Part shown: piece by piece, positions 1-9,039 of the stretch
How the letters are laid out: every line of letters starts with the position of its first letter
How positions within the stretch are numbered: position 1 is the first letter of the stretch
Source of the DNA: UBA4923 sp964606165
Lineage (GTDB): Bacteria > Bacillota > Clostridia > Saccharofermentanales > DTU023
Length of the DNA: 48,705 nucleotides
Assembly: GCA_964606165.1 (NCBI GenBank)
Contig: CAZSFQ010000012.1
Coordinates: 1-48,705, forward strand
Reading direction: 5' to 3'
Translations under genes and position numbers: made by a program
The notes under the pieces: generated by a model
Databases searched by the model: none
Told to the model about the DNA's origin: nothing
Seen by the model: only the letters and a program-made list of their open reading frames with translations

Positions 1-171
1 GATCGAACTCTTCTTTTGCTACGAAAGATTTATTGTGCTACCTCCCAAAGACGGGATCATGTGACGCAGCTGACCGGCCCCCGGGAAGGCTGGGTCCTGA
101 TCCGCCTTGAAGACGGCCGGTCGGGCTATGTTCCCGAGTCGCTGCTTCTGTCGCCGGAAGAAGGCGATTAG
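1..171 (+). CDS. C-terminal fragment of an SH3-domain protein (partial)
   Basis: Frame 1 is open from the left edge to a TAG at 169-171. It gives 56 residues whose last 30 resemble the end of a bacterial SH3 domain: a turn, then GWVLIRLEDGRSGYVPESLL, where the W, the DGR turn and the GYVP strand are typical. Bacterial SH3 domains of this kind usually bind cell-wall peptide or ligands in exported proteins. The start and the rest of the protein lie outside the window, so the parent protein and its function cannot be given. Confidence 0.6.
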   Translation, partial: DRTLLLLRKIYCATSQRRDHVTQLTGPREGWVLIRLEDGRSGYVPESLLLSPEEGD

Positions 172-175
172 CTAT

Positions 176-204
176 TTTACAAAAAGACAGGCCTGTTGTA
201 TCAT
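176..204 (+). promoter_or_regulatory. Promoter of the tRNA-Gly/tRNA-Arg unit
   Basis: TTTACA at 176-181 and TATCAT at 199-204 are 17 bases apart, close to the sigma-A consensus. The predicted transcription start near 211 lies about 15 bases before tRNA-Gly. The promoter sits just after the stop codon of the SH3 gene. Confidence 0.6.
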
Positions 205-225
205 GATTTCTGGTTTCCGGCGTAT

Positions 226-299
226 GCGGGTGTAGTTTAGTGGTAGAACATCAGCCTTCCAAGCTGATCGTGAGAGTTCGATTCTCTTCACCCGCTCCA
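226..299 (+). tRNA. tRNA-Gly (anticodon TCC)
   Basis: The cloverleaf is complete. Acceptor arm GCGGGTG pairs with CACCCGC, followed by discriminator T and an encoded CCA. The anticodon loop CTTCCAA sits on a TCAGC/GCTGA stem, and the T loop is TTCGATT. Anticodon TCC reads GGA/GGG glycine codons. Confidence 0.95.
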
Positions 300-318
300 C
301 ATGGCCGGAAACCTGCGC

Positions 319-395
319 GGGCATATAGCTCAGCTGGATAGAGCAACAGCCTTCTAAGCTGTGGGTCGCAGGTTCGAGTCCTGCTATGCTCACCA
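319..395 (+). tRNA. tRNA-Arg (anticodon TCT)
   Basis: Acceptor arm GGGCATA pairs with TATGCTC including one G-T pair, followed by A and an encoded CCA. The anticodon loop CTTCTAA on an ACAGC/GCTGT stem gives anticodon TCT (AGA/AGG). It lies 19 bases after tRNA-Gly and is probably co-transcribed with it. Confidence 0.95.
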
Positions 396-401
396 GATCA
401 C

Positions 402-444
402 AACCATCTGCCGGGTTTTGGCCGGAACCCGCAGATGGTTTTTC
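402..444 (+). terminator. Rho-independent terminator of the tRNA unit
   Basis: A long hairpin has arms AACCATCTGC and GCAGATGGTT with inner GGGTT/AACCC, followed by a short T run. It closes the tRNA transcript before the topoisomerase promoter. Confidence 0.85.
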
Positions 445-460
445 ATTGAGAATAAGGCGC

Positions 461-489
461 TTGACGCTTATTTCATTCCGTGTGAGAAT
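461..489 (+). promoter_or_regulatory. Promoter of the topoisomerase operon
   Basis: TTGACG at 461-466 is followed after 17 bases by GAGAAT at 484-489. A TG at 481-482 adds an extended -10 element. The parE-like ATG at 511 has a good ribosome site (AAGGGAG) just before it. Confidence 0.5.
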
Positions 490-510
490 CGACCATAGAA
501 GGGAGCCGAC

Positions 511-2487
511 ATGAGCCAGGCCTATGACAATACAAGCATTTCCCAGTTGAAAGGGCCTGACCGCGTCAGGCTGCGCCCCGGTGTTATCTTCGGGTCAGAT
601 GATCTGAGAGGATGCCAGCAATCCTTTTTTGAGATTCTTTCCAACTCCATTGATGAGGCGCGCGAAGGGCACGGCCGGGTTATTACGGTCAAGCGCTTCC
701 CCGATCATTCGATTGAGGTGACGGACCGGGGCAGGGGGATTCCGCTCGACTTCAATCCGGTCGAAAACCGTTACAACTGGGAACTTGTATACTGCGAGCT
801 TTACGCGGGCGGAAAGTACAAGACCAATCTGGGGGAAAACTATGAATACAGCCTGGGCCTCAACGGCCTGGGTGCCTGCGCGACCCAGTACGCCTCCAAA
901 TGGTTTGACGTGGCGGTCACACGTGACGGGTTTCTCTATGAGCTGCATTTCGAGAAGGGCCATAACATCGGCGGCCTGCAAAAGACGGCTGTCAAAACAA
1001 GCATGACGGGTACGATCCAGCGCTGGATGCCCGACGACGAAATCTTTACCGAGATCGCCATCCCCGCCGACTATTTCCATTCGACGCTCAAGCAGCAGGC
1101 TGTCATCAACAAGGGCGTCACCTTTGAGTTCATAGATGAACTCGAAAAAACGAAAACCCTGTTTGAGTATCCCGACGGAATCCGTGGACTGGTCAGGGAA
1201 ATGAACGTCGACGGGACGACGGAGCCCGTATTCTTTTCCGGAGAGGGCAGCGGCCGGGACCGGGAGGACAGGCAGGACTACACCGTCAAATGTGACGTCG
1301 CCTTTGCATTCAACAACCAGGTGCGGGAAATCCGCTATTACCATAATTCCTCCTGGCTTGAATATGGCGGCTCACCCGACCGGGCGGTCCGGTCGGCCTT
1401 TGTTTCCGCCTTTGATAACTTCCTCAAAGGCGAGGGCAAGTACAAGGCCGGCGAGTCAAAGATCAGCTTCGGTGACATTGAGGAGAGCCTCCTCTTGCTG
1501 ACAAGCTCTTTTTCGACAGTGACAAGTTATGAGAACCAGACCAAGCGTTCCATCAACAACCGCTTCATCCAGCGTTTCATGACCGACCTGATCCGGTCAA
1601 AGCTCGATATCTGGTTTATCGAGCGCCGCGAAGAGGCCCTGAGGGCGGCCGATCAGGTGCTGCTCAACCGCAGGAGCCGGGAGAAGGCGGAGAAAACCCG
1701 GCTGGCCGTCAAGCGCGACCTCATGCAGCAGATCGACGTATCCAACCGGGTCAAGATGTTTGTCGACTGCCGGACGCCGGATGTCACCCGCCGCGAACTC
1801 TACATCGTGGAGGGCAATTCGGCTCTCGGCTCAGTCAAAATGGCGCGGGACGCCGAGTTCCAGGCCGTAATCCCGGTGAGAGGCAAGATCCTCAACTGCC
1901 TGAAGGCTGATTACAACGCCATCTTTAAAAATGACATCATCATGGACCTGATCAAGATTCTGGGCTGCGGGGTTGATATTCCCAAGAAATTCAGCAAGGA
2001 TATCCCGCCCTTTGATCTGAGCCGGCTGCGCTGGAACAAGGTGATCATCTGCACCGACGCCGACGTGGACGGCTTTCAGATCCGGACTTTGATTTTGGCC
2101 ATGTTTTACCGCCTGACGCCTGAATTGATCCGTCAGAACAGGATCTTCATCGCCGAGTCGCCCCTTTACGAGATCAGCCACCGGACCAAGCGTTTGGAGA
2201 GCACTTACTTCGCCTATTCCGATCAGGAAAAGAACGAGATCCTTGCAACCATCGGCGACGGCGCCGTCCATATCCAGCGCTCAAAAGGGCTGGGGGAAAA
2301 TGAGCCGGGCATGATGTGGAATACGACCATGAATCCGGATACGCGGCGGCTGATCGCGGTTCTGCCTGAAGAAGAGGAGACCATGCGCGACACCTTTGAT
2401 CTCCTGCTGGGTGATGACATCCCGGGAAGGCGCCGGCATATTGAGGAAAACGGCCATCTTTACATGGAGATGCTCGATGTGGGTTGA
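511..2487 (+). CDS. parE: Type IIA DNA topoisomerase subunit B, divergent ParE/GyrB family
   Basis: This is the ATPase/Toprim subunit of a type IIA topoisomerase, which with the next gene would pass one DNA duplex through another at the cost of ATP. The GHKL ATPase is at the N-terminus: E41 and N45 in EILSNSIDEA, the DRGRG turn near 72, GGKYK near 100 and GLNGLGA near 116. The Toprim domain keeps the catalytic Glu (E434) and the metal-binding DADVDG (516-521). The usual EGDSAGG after E434 reads EGNSALG, an odd change. The C-terminal RSKGLGENEP block is also present. At 658 residues it matches ParE/GyrB length. Choosing ParE over GyrB rests on its direct pairing with a subunit A lacking a clear GyrA box. 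It could be a third, lineage-specific topoisomerase rather than the main topo IV. Confidence 0.85.
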   Translation: MSQAYDNTSISQLKGPDRVRLRPGVIFGSDDLRGCQQSFFEILSNSIDEAREGHGRVITVKRFPDHSIEVTDRGRGIPLDFNPVENRYNWELVYCELYAGGKYKTNLGENYEYSLGLNGLGACATQYASKWFDVAVTRDGFLYELHFEKGHNIGGLQKTAVKTSMTGTIQRWMPDDEIFTEIAIPADYFHSTLKQQAVINKGVTFEFIDELEKTKTLFEYPDGIRGLVREMNVDGTTEPVFFSGEGSGRDREDRQDYTVKCDVAFAFNNQVREIRYYHNSSWLEYGGSPDRAVRSAFVSAFDNFLKGEGKYKAGESKISFGDIEESLLLLTSSFSTVTSYENQTKRSINNRFIQRFMTDLIRSKLDIWFIERREEALRAADQVLLNRRSREKAEKTRLAVKRDLMQQIDVSNRVKMFVDCRTPDVTRRELYIVEGNSALGSVKMARDAEFQAVIPVRGKILNCLKADYNAIFKNDIIMDLIKILGCGVDIPKKFSKDIPPFDLSRLRWNKVIICTDADVDGFQIRTLILAMFYRLTPELIRQNRIFIAESPLYEISHRTKRLESTYFAYSDQEKNEILATIGDGAVHIQRSKGLGENEPGMMWNTTMNPDTRRLIAVLPEEEETMRDTFDLLLGDDIPGRRRHIEENGHLYMEMLDVG

Positions 2488-2540
2488 TCATCCGGCCGCT
2501 CATCAAATGAATTGCAAGAAGAGGGAGAAGAGGAAGCCGG

Positions 2541-4733
2541 ATGGCAAAGGCAATCGAAAAGAAAATATCCGACACACTATTTGAAAATTACATGCCCTAC
2601 GCCATGAGTGTCATCGTGTCGCGGGCCATTCCGGAGATTGACGGCTTCAAGCCGGCGCACCGCAAACTGCTCTACACCATGTACAAGATGAATCTGCTGG
2701 GCGGGGCGCGGGCCAAGTCGGCCGATGTGGTCGGCCAGACCATGAAGCTGAACCCCCACGGCGACCAGGCCATTTATGAAACCCTGGTGCGGCTGACGCG
2801 TGGCAACGGCTCTTTGCTTCACCCCTGGATTGATTCCAAGGGGAATTTTGGCAGCGTGTCGTCGCGCGATATGCAGTACGCCGCTTCGCGCTATACGGAA
2901 GTCAGGCTCGATCCGTCCTGTGAGGCCATTCTGACCGGCCTTGAAAAAGACGCGGTCGATTTTGTTGACAATTATTCGGGCACCACCAAGGAACCCCTCC
3001 TGCTGCCGGCTGTCTTTCCCACCATCCTGGTCAACAACAACCAGGGGATCGCCGTCGGCATGGCCAGCAATATCTCCTCCTTCAATTTAAAAGAGGTCTG
3101 TGAGACGACCATTGCCCTGATCCGCGACCCCGAAGCCGATTTAATGGAAACCCTGCCGGCGCCTGACTTTTCGACCGGCGCCTACCTGATCTACGACCGT
3201 GACGAGATGCGGGAGATCTACAAGACGGGCAGGGGATCATTCCAGCTCAGGTCAACCGCCGATGTCAACCGCAAGGAGAACCGGATTGAATTCCGTGAAA
3301 TTCCCTACACGACGACAATCGAAACCATCATCGATGATATCGCCGACGGCATCAAGAAGGGCAGGCTGCGCGACATAGTCTCGGTCCGCGATGAGACGGA
3401 CCTGAACGGCCTTTGTATCTCCGTCGATTACAAGCCTTCAGCAGACCCGGATATTGTCCTGCATCAGCTGTTCGTTTCGACTTCTTTGCAAAATCCCTTC
3501 TCCTGCAATTTCAATGTCCTGATTGGCAACAAGCCGCGCCTGCTTGGCGTACGCGAGCTCCTTTTGGAGTGGGTGGAGTGGCGGGGAGACTGCATCCGCC
3601 GAGAGGCCGCCTTCGAGGCCGCAAAAAAACGCGATACCCTCCACCTCCTGCGGGGCCTGGAAAAAATCCTCCTGGACATTGACAAGGCGATCGCGGTGAT
3701 CCGGCTGACAGAGACGGAAAAGGAGGTAGTCCCGCGTCTTATGGCGGCCTTCTCCATCGATGAGAAGCAGGCGGATCACGTCGCAGAGATCAGGCTGCGT
3801 CACTTGAACCGTGAATACATCCTCAAGCGCGTCAAAGACATTGAGGCACTGGAAAATGAAATCAGCGAGCTGGACCGCCTGGTCAAAAGCCGGGCCAGGG
3901 TTCGTGAGAAGATCGTACGCCAGCTCAAGGACGCGGCCAAACGCTATGGCCAGGAGCGGAAGACGCGGCTGATCGCCCCTGAGGAAATCGAGATTCCGGA
4001 AGAAGAGGAGTTGATTCCTTCCTACAATACCCGCATTTTCCTGACCGGGGAAGGCTACTTCAAAAAATTGCCCGCCACTTCACTGAGGGGGAATTTCGAG
4101 ATCAGGGTCAAGGAGGGTGACCGGCTCATTCAGGAACTTGACTCGAGCAACCATGCCGAGATCCTTTTCTTTACCGACCAGGCCCAGGTCTACAAGATGA
4201 TGGCCTGGGAGATCGAGGACCACCGTCCGTCGCTCCTGGGCGAATACACCCCCAACCTGCTCGAGCTCGACCCGGGCGAGCGGGTCGTTTTCATCCATTC
4301 AGCGACCGAACCTTTCACTGGCGAGTTCCTGCTGTTTTTCAAGAACGGCAAGGGAGTCAGGATTGACGCCTTCCACTACGAAACCAAGCAAAGGCGAAAA
4401 AAACTGATCAGGGCCTATGACGATTCGTCGCCCCTGGTCGGCATGGCCCACCTGCCTGAAGGCAGTGACCTGTCTTTTGCCATCCGCTCAAAGAAGAACA
4501 AACTGCTCTATTTCAAGGCGTCTCAAATCGTTAAAAAAGTGACGCGTACGGCCCAGGGGGCGACGGTTCTTCGCTCGAAAAATGATTATCTGGTCGCACT
4601 CTACGAAGAAAAAGACTTGTCCTTCATCCGGGACCTCGACTACTATCGCATCCAAAAGACGCCGACAGCGGGAAGGTACATCCGCGAAGACACCATCGAA
4701 GACAGACAGCTTGTCCTCGAAGCGCCGGAATAA
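2541..4733 (+). CDS. parC: Type IIA DNA topoisomerase subunit A, ParC-like
   Basis: This is the breakage-reunion subunit that pairs with the preceding gene. The N-terminus FENYMPYAMSVIVSRAIP and DGFKPAHRKLLY are family hallmarks. The DNA-cleaving tyrosine is Y118 in AASRYTEVRL. The winged helix, tower and coiled-coil region run to about residue 470. After that comes a shortened C-terminal beta-propeller-like region (TGEGYFKKLPATS, LFFTDQAQVYKM). No QRRGGRG GyrA box is visible, which favours topoisomerase IV-like decatenation over negative supercoiling. At 730 residues it is shorter than typical GyrA. It starts 53 bases after the subunit B gene, in the same operon. Confidence 0.88.
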   Translation: MAKAIEKKISDTLFENYMPYAMSVIVSRAIPEIDGFKPAHRKLLYTMYKMNLLGGARAKSADVVGQTMKLNPHGDQAIYETLVRLTRGNGSLLHPWIDSKGNFGSVSSRDMQYAASRYTEVRLDPSCEAILTGLEKDAVDFVDNYSGTTKEPLLLPAVFPTILVNNNQGIAVGMASNISSFNLKEVCETTIALIRDPEADLMETLPAPDFSTGAYLIYDRDEMREIYKTGRGSFQLRSTADVNRKENRIEFREIPYTTTIETIIDDIADGIKKGRLRDIVSVRDETDLNGLCISVDYKPSADPDIVLHQLFVSTSLQNPFSCNFNVLIGNKPRLLGVRELLLEWVEWRGDCIRREAAFEAAKKRDTLHLLRGLEKILLDIDKAIAVIRLTETEKEVVPRLMAAFSIDEKQADHVAEIRLRHLNREYILKRVKDIEALENEISELDRLVKSRARVREKIVRQLKDAAKRYGQERKTRLIAPEEIEIPEEEELIPSYNTRIFLTGEGYFKKLPATSLRGNFEIRVKEGDRLIQELDSSNHAEILFFTDQAQVYKMMAWEIEDHRPSLLGEYTPNLLELDPGERVVFIHSATEPFTGEFLLFFKNGKGVRIDAFHYETKQRRKKLIRAYDDSSPLVGMAHLPEGSDLSFAIRSKKNKLLYFKASQIVKKVTRTAQGATVLRSKNDYLVALYEEKDLSFIRDLDYYRIQKTPTAGRYIREDTIEDRQLVLEAPE

Positions 4734-4738
4734 CAAGA

Positions 4739-6622
4739 ATGAACACGCCGCTTCTGGAAAGAACCGGGAAAAAGCGCCTCCCCCCTAAGGCAATCCTATG
4801 GACAGCCGCCGCGCTTGCGCTGGCCCTGGCCCTTGGCCTGGCGCTTGCCGCCCTGCTGAAAACGCGGCTTCCCTACGGGGCGGATCAATACCATCAGGCA
4901 CTGGAAACGGAAGACGACGACCGGGTTCTGGAAATCTATCATGCCCTGCGGTCGAAACGGGCCAGCTTTCCAGACATGAAGCAGACCGACCGGATCAAGG
5001 CCCTCGACCTGGAAGCGGCCGCCCTTATCAAGGAGATCGAGCAGGACGCGGGTCAAAAGAGCAGCCGCCTCATGGCTTCCATTCTGGAGGGCACCTGGCT
5101 TACGGACGGGGACATCGAATGGATGGAGCGCTTTGCCCCTGTCGCCGGACGTCAGATGACCGCGACTGCCGCGGATGCGGTTGAAAGCTACTTGACCGGC
5201 GGGATTGAGGACGATAAATTTCTCCACTTCGCCGGTCAGATGACGCGGATACCCCACCTGGCCCGTGATTTCACGCCCCTGCAAGAAGAGTTTGAAACAG
5301 TCAGCCAGGTCAGAAAAATGCTGGCTCAAGCGGATGAGGCTTTGGCGCAAGCCGCTTATTACGACGAGATCAAGACGGTTCGAAAAATAATGGATGGCAC
5401 GGATCTGTCCGGCCTGACCTCCCTCTCCGACTATCTTGCCCAGCGGCTCGACCGCGCCTGGCAGGACTATTTTGGCGAACAGATTCTGCTGATCCGCCAG
5501 GAAATGGCCCTGCAAAGAACCTACGACGCCTCGCTTAGGATTGAGCGCCTCCTGGACTATTTCCCCCAGGATCCGGAACTCCTGGCATTCCAAGCCGTCT
5601 GCTCGGAGAAGAACCCGGAACCGGTCGTGACCTGGTGGGATCCGGTGGAACATCTGGCGGTCAGGCCCCTGATCGCTGATGCCGGCCGTGCCTTCGACGG
5701 TGATCTCTATCAGGCTGCCGCGGACCAGAGTTTGCTGTTGATCAGCGAATTCGCCGGGATACTGGAGCAGCTTTATGAAGGCGGCTATGTCCTGGTCGAC
5801 AGCCGTTCCTTTGTCACCGGGGAGGGCGGCTTGCGAGGCATTCCCTGCCCCAGGGGCAAGAAGCCGCTGGTTATCGTGCTGGAGGACTTCTACTGCTCGC
5901 TGCCCCGGGCCGAAAGCGGCCTGGCCTGGCGGCTGGACCTGAATGAAAAGGGACAGGTGGAAGGTGTCCTGCTTCACCGGGACGGCAGCGAGGAATCGGA
6001 CAGAAGCTATTCTGCCATCGGGATCCTGGAAGACTTCATCGAGGGCCACCCGGACTTTTCATTCAACGGCGCCACGGGGGTGATTGCCCTGGTCGGCCAG
6101 TATGGAATATTCGGCTATCCTGTAGCGGATGTCCAGGATCTGGCCTTGCGAAGAGACGCGGCCGGTATGGGGGCGGATATCCCTGAATTGCCGCCAACCG
6201 ACTTTACCGCCAACCGCCAAAAGGTGGAGGCCATTGTGACAGCGCTGATCTCGCGCAACTGGAGTATGGCGAGCGGCACTTATAGCCGACTGTCCCTTCC
6301 CTTCGTATCCATGGAAGAAATAGAAAAAGATTTGGCCATGACTGCCATGTGGGTAGAACCCTTTGCGGGCGAACTGACCGCACTTTACTGCCCCTTCGGT
6401 GACCATATCGAGGGCAATCCTCAAAAGACCAAACTGTATACCGGGGCCGGCTACAAACTCCAAAGCGGCTACGGGACATGGGCGTACTGGCATGGAGGGG
6501 ACGGCTACGTCTATGTGTCCCGGACCCAGCTTTCGGGCACAGCCCTGAGACAAGCCTCCTCCGTGAACCTGAAACGCTTTTTTGATCCGGCCAAGGTCCT
6601 GGACAAGAGATCCCGGCCATAG
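4739..6622 (+). CDS. Membrane-anchored polysaccharide-deacetylase-like protein, probably catalytically inactive
   Basis: This 627-residue protein has a cytoplasmic N-terminus and one membrane segment (about residues 18-41, Ala/Leu rich). A helical region follows to about 300, then a domain I recognise as a clostridial NodB-like polysaccharide deacetylase relative. Recognisable pieces are WWDPVEHLAVRPLI, AFDGD, EGGYVLVDSRSF, KKPLVIVLEDFYC, HPDFSFNGATGVIAL, YCPFGDHIEGN and an FFDPAKVLD end. Active members carry a DD pair and an HxxxH metal site. Here the DD site reads LEDF and the expected HSYTH position reads GTYSR, so metal binding should be lost. It starts 5 bases after the parC-like stop and may be co-transcribed with it. 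The deacetylase relationship is from memory of the family; loss of activity is inference. Confidence 0.6.
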   Translation: MNTPLLERTGKKRLPPKAILWTAAALALALALGLALAALLKTRLPYGADQYHQALETEDDDRVLEIYHALRSKRASFPDMKQTDRIKALDLEAAALIKEIEQDAGQKSSRLMASILEGTWLTDGDIEWMERFAPVAGRQMTATAADAVESYLTGGIEDDKFLHFAGQMTRIPHLARDFTPLQEEFETVSQVRKMLAQADEALAQAAYYDEIKTVRKIMDGTDLSGLTSLSDYLAQRLDRAWQDYFGEQILLIRQEMALQRTYDASLRIERLLDYFPQDPELLAFQAVCSEKNPEPVVTWWDPVEHLAVRPLIADAGRAFDGDLYQAAADQSLLLISEFAGILEQLYEGGYVLVDSRSFVTGEGGLRGIPCPRGKKPLVIVLEDFYCSLPRAESGLAWRLDLNEKGQVEGVLLHRDGSEESDRSYSAIGILEDFIEGHPDFSFNGATGVIALVGQYGIFGYPVADVQDLALRRDAAGMGADIPELPPTDFTANRQKVEAIVTALISRNWSMASGTYSRLSLPFVSMEEIEKDLAMTAMWVEPFAGELTALYCPFGDHIEGNPQKTKLYTGAGYKLQSGYGTWAYWHGGDGYVYVSRTQLSGTALRQASSVNLKRFFDPAKVLDKRSRP

Positions 6623-6623
6623 G

Positions 6624-6654
6624 AAAGGCGGATTCCCGGATCCGCCTTTCTTCA
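6624..6654. terminator. Terminator between convergent genes
   Basis: A perfect 10-bp stem (AAAGGCGGAT/ATCCGCCTTT) with a 6-base loop has AAA on one side and TTTCTT on the other, so it can work in both directions. It separates the deacetylase-like gene (plus) from the surface-protein gene (minus). Confidence 0.75.
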
Positions 6655-6674
6655 AACATTCATTTGCTGGAGCC

Positions 6675-8924
6675 TCAGGGCTCTCTTCGTATTCTCCTGA
6701 TCACTGGAACCATGGACAGAAGTGAAAGAAGGATGAAGGCAGCCCCTGCAGCAAGGGGGAAAATCTTAATTCCGGTAGCCGGTATGAGGTCAATGCCGGG
6801 ATCGGCAGGACCGGAAGGTGATGCCGCCGCCTTGTAGTTGTCGGCCAGCAGGATCACTGTCAGTCCTTGTCCGATGTTTCCGGATTTCTCGTTGGCTTCT
6901 CTTCCATCAAAGCGGGTGGAATAACCTGTGACAAGGGCTTGCCTGACGGTATAACCAGTTCCGGCAGGCAAGCCGGATGCCGCCATGCTCTGCCCGTGTT
7001 TCAGTTGGAAGTGAGCCTGTCCCATGAGAAAATCCATGTCGCCGTATTTTCCATTCAATGCCGGGTCATCCAGGGTGACAATGAAATCGAAAGGCTGGCT
7101 TTCATCGGCTCCGCCGCCGCTGACGGTCATTGACACGGTCAAGCTGCCAACCGGCAATTTTTCCCATTGGGCGTAAAGAACCTGGCTTTGATCCATGGGG
7201 AGGGATTGGCCGGGGCTGTAATCAGCGCCCTTCCCGTCAGCCTCCGTATTCCAGCCGGTAAAGCGGTATCCTTGACGGGTAAAAGTGTTGGCAGCGGCAG
7301 CTGCCTGATCCTGGGGCAGATAGGCATGGGGGTCGTAAAGGGAAGGCCCCCCTTCGAAATTGGCGTCATAAAGGAGCAAAAGTCCGTGCCAGAGAGCCTT
7401 GAGCGACCCATGCTGCGGTACTTCGACTGCATCCCAGTGCAGGGTTTCCGGTTCCCGGGGGAAACGGTCACCGGCTATGGTTTCAAAGCGCGAGTCTCCT
7501 CCATCCTCAAACCAGCCGAAAAAGGGGATGATGACACCGTCGGGCGCAGGCGCGCCGGGAATCAATTCCGCCGTGATCACGGGGAGTGCCTCGCCGATTA
7601 ATTCTTCCATTTCTTCGAAAAGCGGCTCATCCGTCTTGAAATCTGTCCCGTAAGCCCGGCCTGGCATACGGTTCATCAGTGTCAGGTGAAGGGTGCGGAT
7701 CTCAAAATCATCGGCCCTCTCATAAGCCAGGTTGTCGCAGATGGTACCAGCCAGGAAGAATCCTGAAATAGTGGGCCCGATTCCACCGCCCTCCCTGGCC
7801 GCGTTGAGCGAAATTTCGCCCCCGGTCATTTTGAAGACCTTGGCTTCCGCCGCGTAAATGCCTCCGGCGATGCCGCCCCCGCTGTCCTCTGCGAAATTGC
7901 GGGTAATGGCCCCTCCTTCCATGACAAAGGCTGAATGGCTAGTCCAGACACCGCCACCGGACCCCCCTGCGTAATTATTGGAAATTTCTCCACCCTCCAT
8001 GGTGAAACAGATATGGATCTCTCCCAGCCAGTTCTCATCGGTCACCGCCTGGTAACCCCATCCCAGGGAGACGCCGCCTCCGTGGCCGTCAGCTTCGGTC
8101 GAATTATTGGAAATCTTGCCGCCAAATAAATTGAATACTGCGTATATGAAAACGCGGTAGTGAGCCGGATTGTAATGGGTCTGGTAGCTGGCCGTTTCAA
8201 CGAAGACTCCTCCGCCGGCTCCTTCCGAAGAATTCGCTTGGGAAAAACTGGCTTCATTGCAGGTGATTTCCCCTCCATACATGTTGAAGACATTCCAGTA
8301 GGGGACGTAGATGTCGTGAAGGTGTAAAGGGTGACTGTCATCGTAAATTTTCTCCCCGTGGGGTTCGGGGTTCATGACGCCACCGCCTCTCACCGCCCTG
8401 TTACCCGTGATAGAAGTTCCCTCATAAAGGTTGAGCGTGCCGCGGTTGCAGATGCCGCCGCCATCTTCAGACCCGGTTCCGTCGTTGTAGTTGTCGCGGA
8501 TGGTTGTGTCCCTCAGATGAAGTGTAGTGTTCTCGCCAACAAAGAGGGCCGGTTCCTGAGCCTGAATCTTCATGCCGTCCACCACGATCCCATCCAGGGT
8601 CATTGAGATCGGATCCTCATCTTCGAACATTTCGAGGGACAGGAGAACGCTGGTGTAATCCGGGGAACGGTAAAGGCGCGCCTCGCTTAAAGAGGTGATG
8701 GTGCAGTCGTAATGGACCAAAATGACTTCATTGACCTCAATATCGGCACCAAGCAAAATGATCGGGTACCGGTGATCCAGCGCCTCATGTAATTCGGTTT
8801 CTGTCGACACAACAATCTCCTGTGACAGGACAGGAACCGCTGGCAAAAGAGAGAAAAGGGCCAGGATCAGGAAGAGAGCCAGGAAAACGCCCGGAACCCT
8901 TTTTCGAACAAACAGTATTTTCAT
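6675..8924 (-). CDS. Sortase-anchored beta-helix surface protein with InlB-type repeat
   Basis: This 749-residue protein is predicted to be wall-attached. The ATG at 8924 is chosen because AAGGAGG lies just upstream; a longer frame to 8975 lacks a ribosome site. A signal peptide (about 1-35) is followed by glycine-rich repeats such as FTMEGGEISNNYAGGSGGGV and FKMTGGEISLN, typical of a right-handed beta-helix. Next is a Listeria-Bacteroides (InlB B-type) repeat (TRQGYRFTGWNTEADG ... VLYAQWEKLP). Then comes a Cna/SpaA-like stalk domain (FDFIVTLDDPALNGKYGDM, GLPAGTGYTVRQ). The C-terminus is IPATG at about 714-718, a hydrophobic stretch and RRIRREP, a sorting signal with Ile in place of Leu. Adhesion or substrate binding is likely, but the ligand is unknown. 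No sortase gene is in the window. Confidence 0.8.
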   Translation of the reverse strand: MKILFVRKRVPGVFLALFLILALFSLLPAVPVLSQEIVVSTETELHEALDHRYPIILLGADIEVNEVILVHYDCTITSLSEARLYRSPDYTSVLLSLEMFEDEDPISMTLDGIVVDGMKIQAQEPALFVGENTTLHLRDTTIRDNYNDGTGSEDGGGICNRGTLNLYEGTSITGNRAVRGGGVMNPEPHGEKIYDDSHPLHLHDIYVPYWNVFNMYGGEITCNEASFSQANSSEGAGGGVFVETASYQTHYNPAHYRVFIYAVFNLFGGKISNNSTEADGHGGGVSLGWGYQAVTDENWLGEIHICFTMEGGEISNNYAGGSGGGVWTSHSAFVMEGGAITRNFAEDSGGGIAGGIYAAEAKVFKMTGGEISLNAAREGGGIGPTISGFFLAGTICDNLAYERADDFEIRTLHLTLMNRMPGRAYGTDFKTDEPLFEEMEELIGEALPVITAELIPGAPAPDGVIIPFFGWFEDGGDSRFETIAGDRFPREPETLHWDAVEVPQHGSLKALWHGLLLLYDANFEGGPSLYDPHAYLPQDQAAAAANTFTRQGYRFTGWNTEADGKGADYSPGQSLPMDQSQVLYAQWEKLPVGSLTVSMTVSGGGADESQPFDFIVTLDDPALNGKYGDMDFLMGQAHFQLKHGQSMAASGLPAGTGYTVRQALVTGYSTRFDGREANEKSGNIGQGLTVILLADNYKAAASPSGPADPGIDLIPATGIKIFPLAAGAAFILLSLLSMVPVIRRIRREP

Positions 8925-9039
8925 CACGTGCCTCCTTGAATTGCCGCACAGCGCGGCGTGCCCCACACAGACCACGCACAGACTTAAGCTGAGAAAAGCC
9001 GGGTGACCTGATCGGGGCCTTGATTCAATTTAGCACTTG

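Noticed and set aside
4796..6049. 417-residue open frame antisense to the deacetylase-like gene
   Set aside because: It mirrors the coding strand in GC-rich DNA, shows no recognisable motif and has no ribosome site; the plus-strand frame has clear domain marks.
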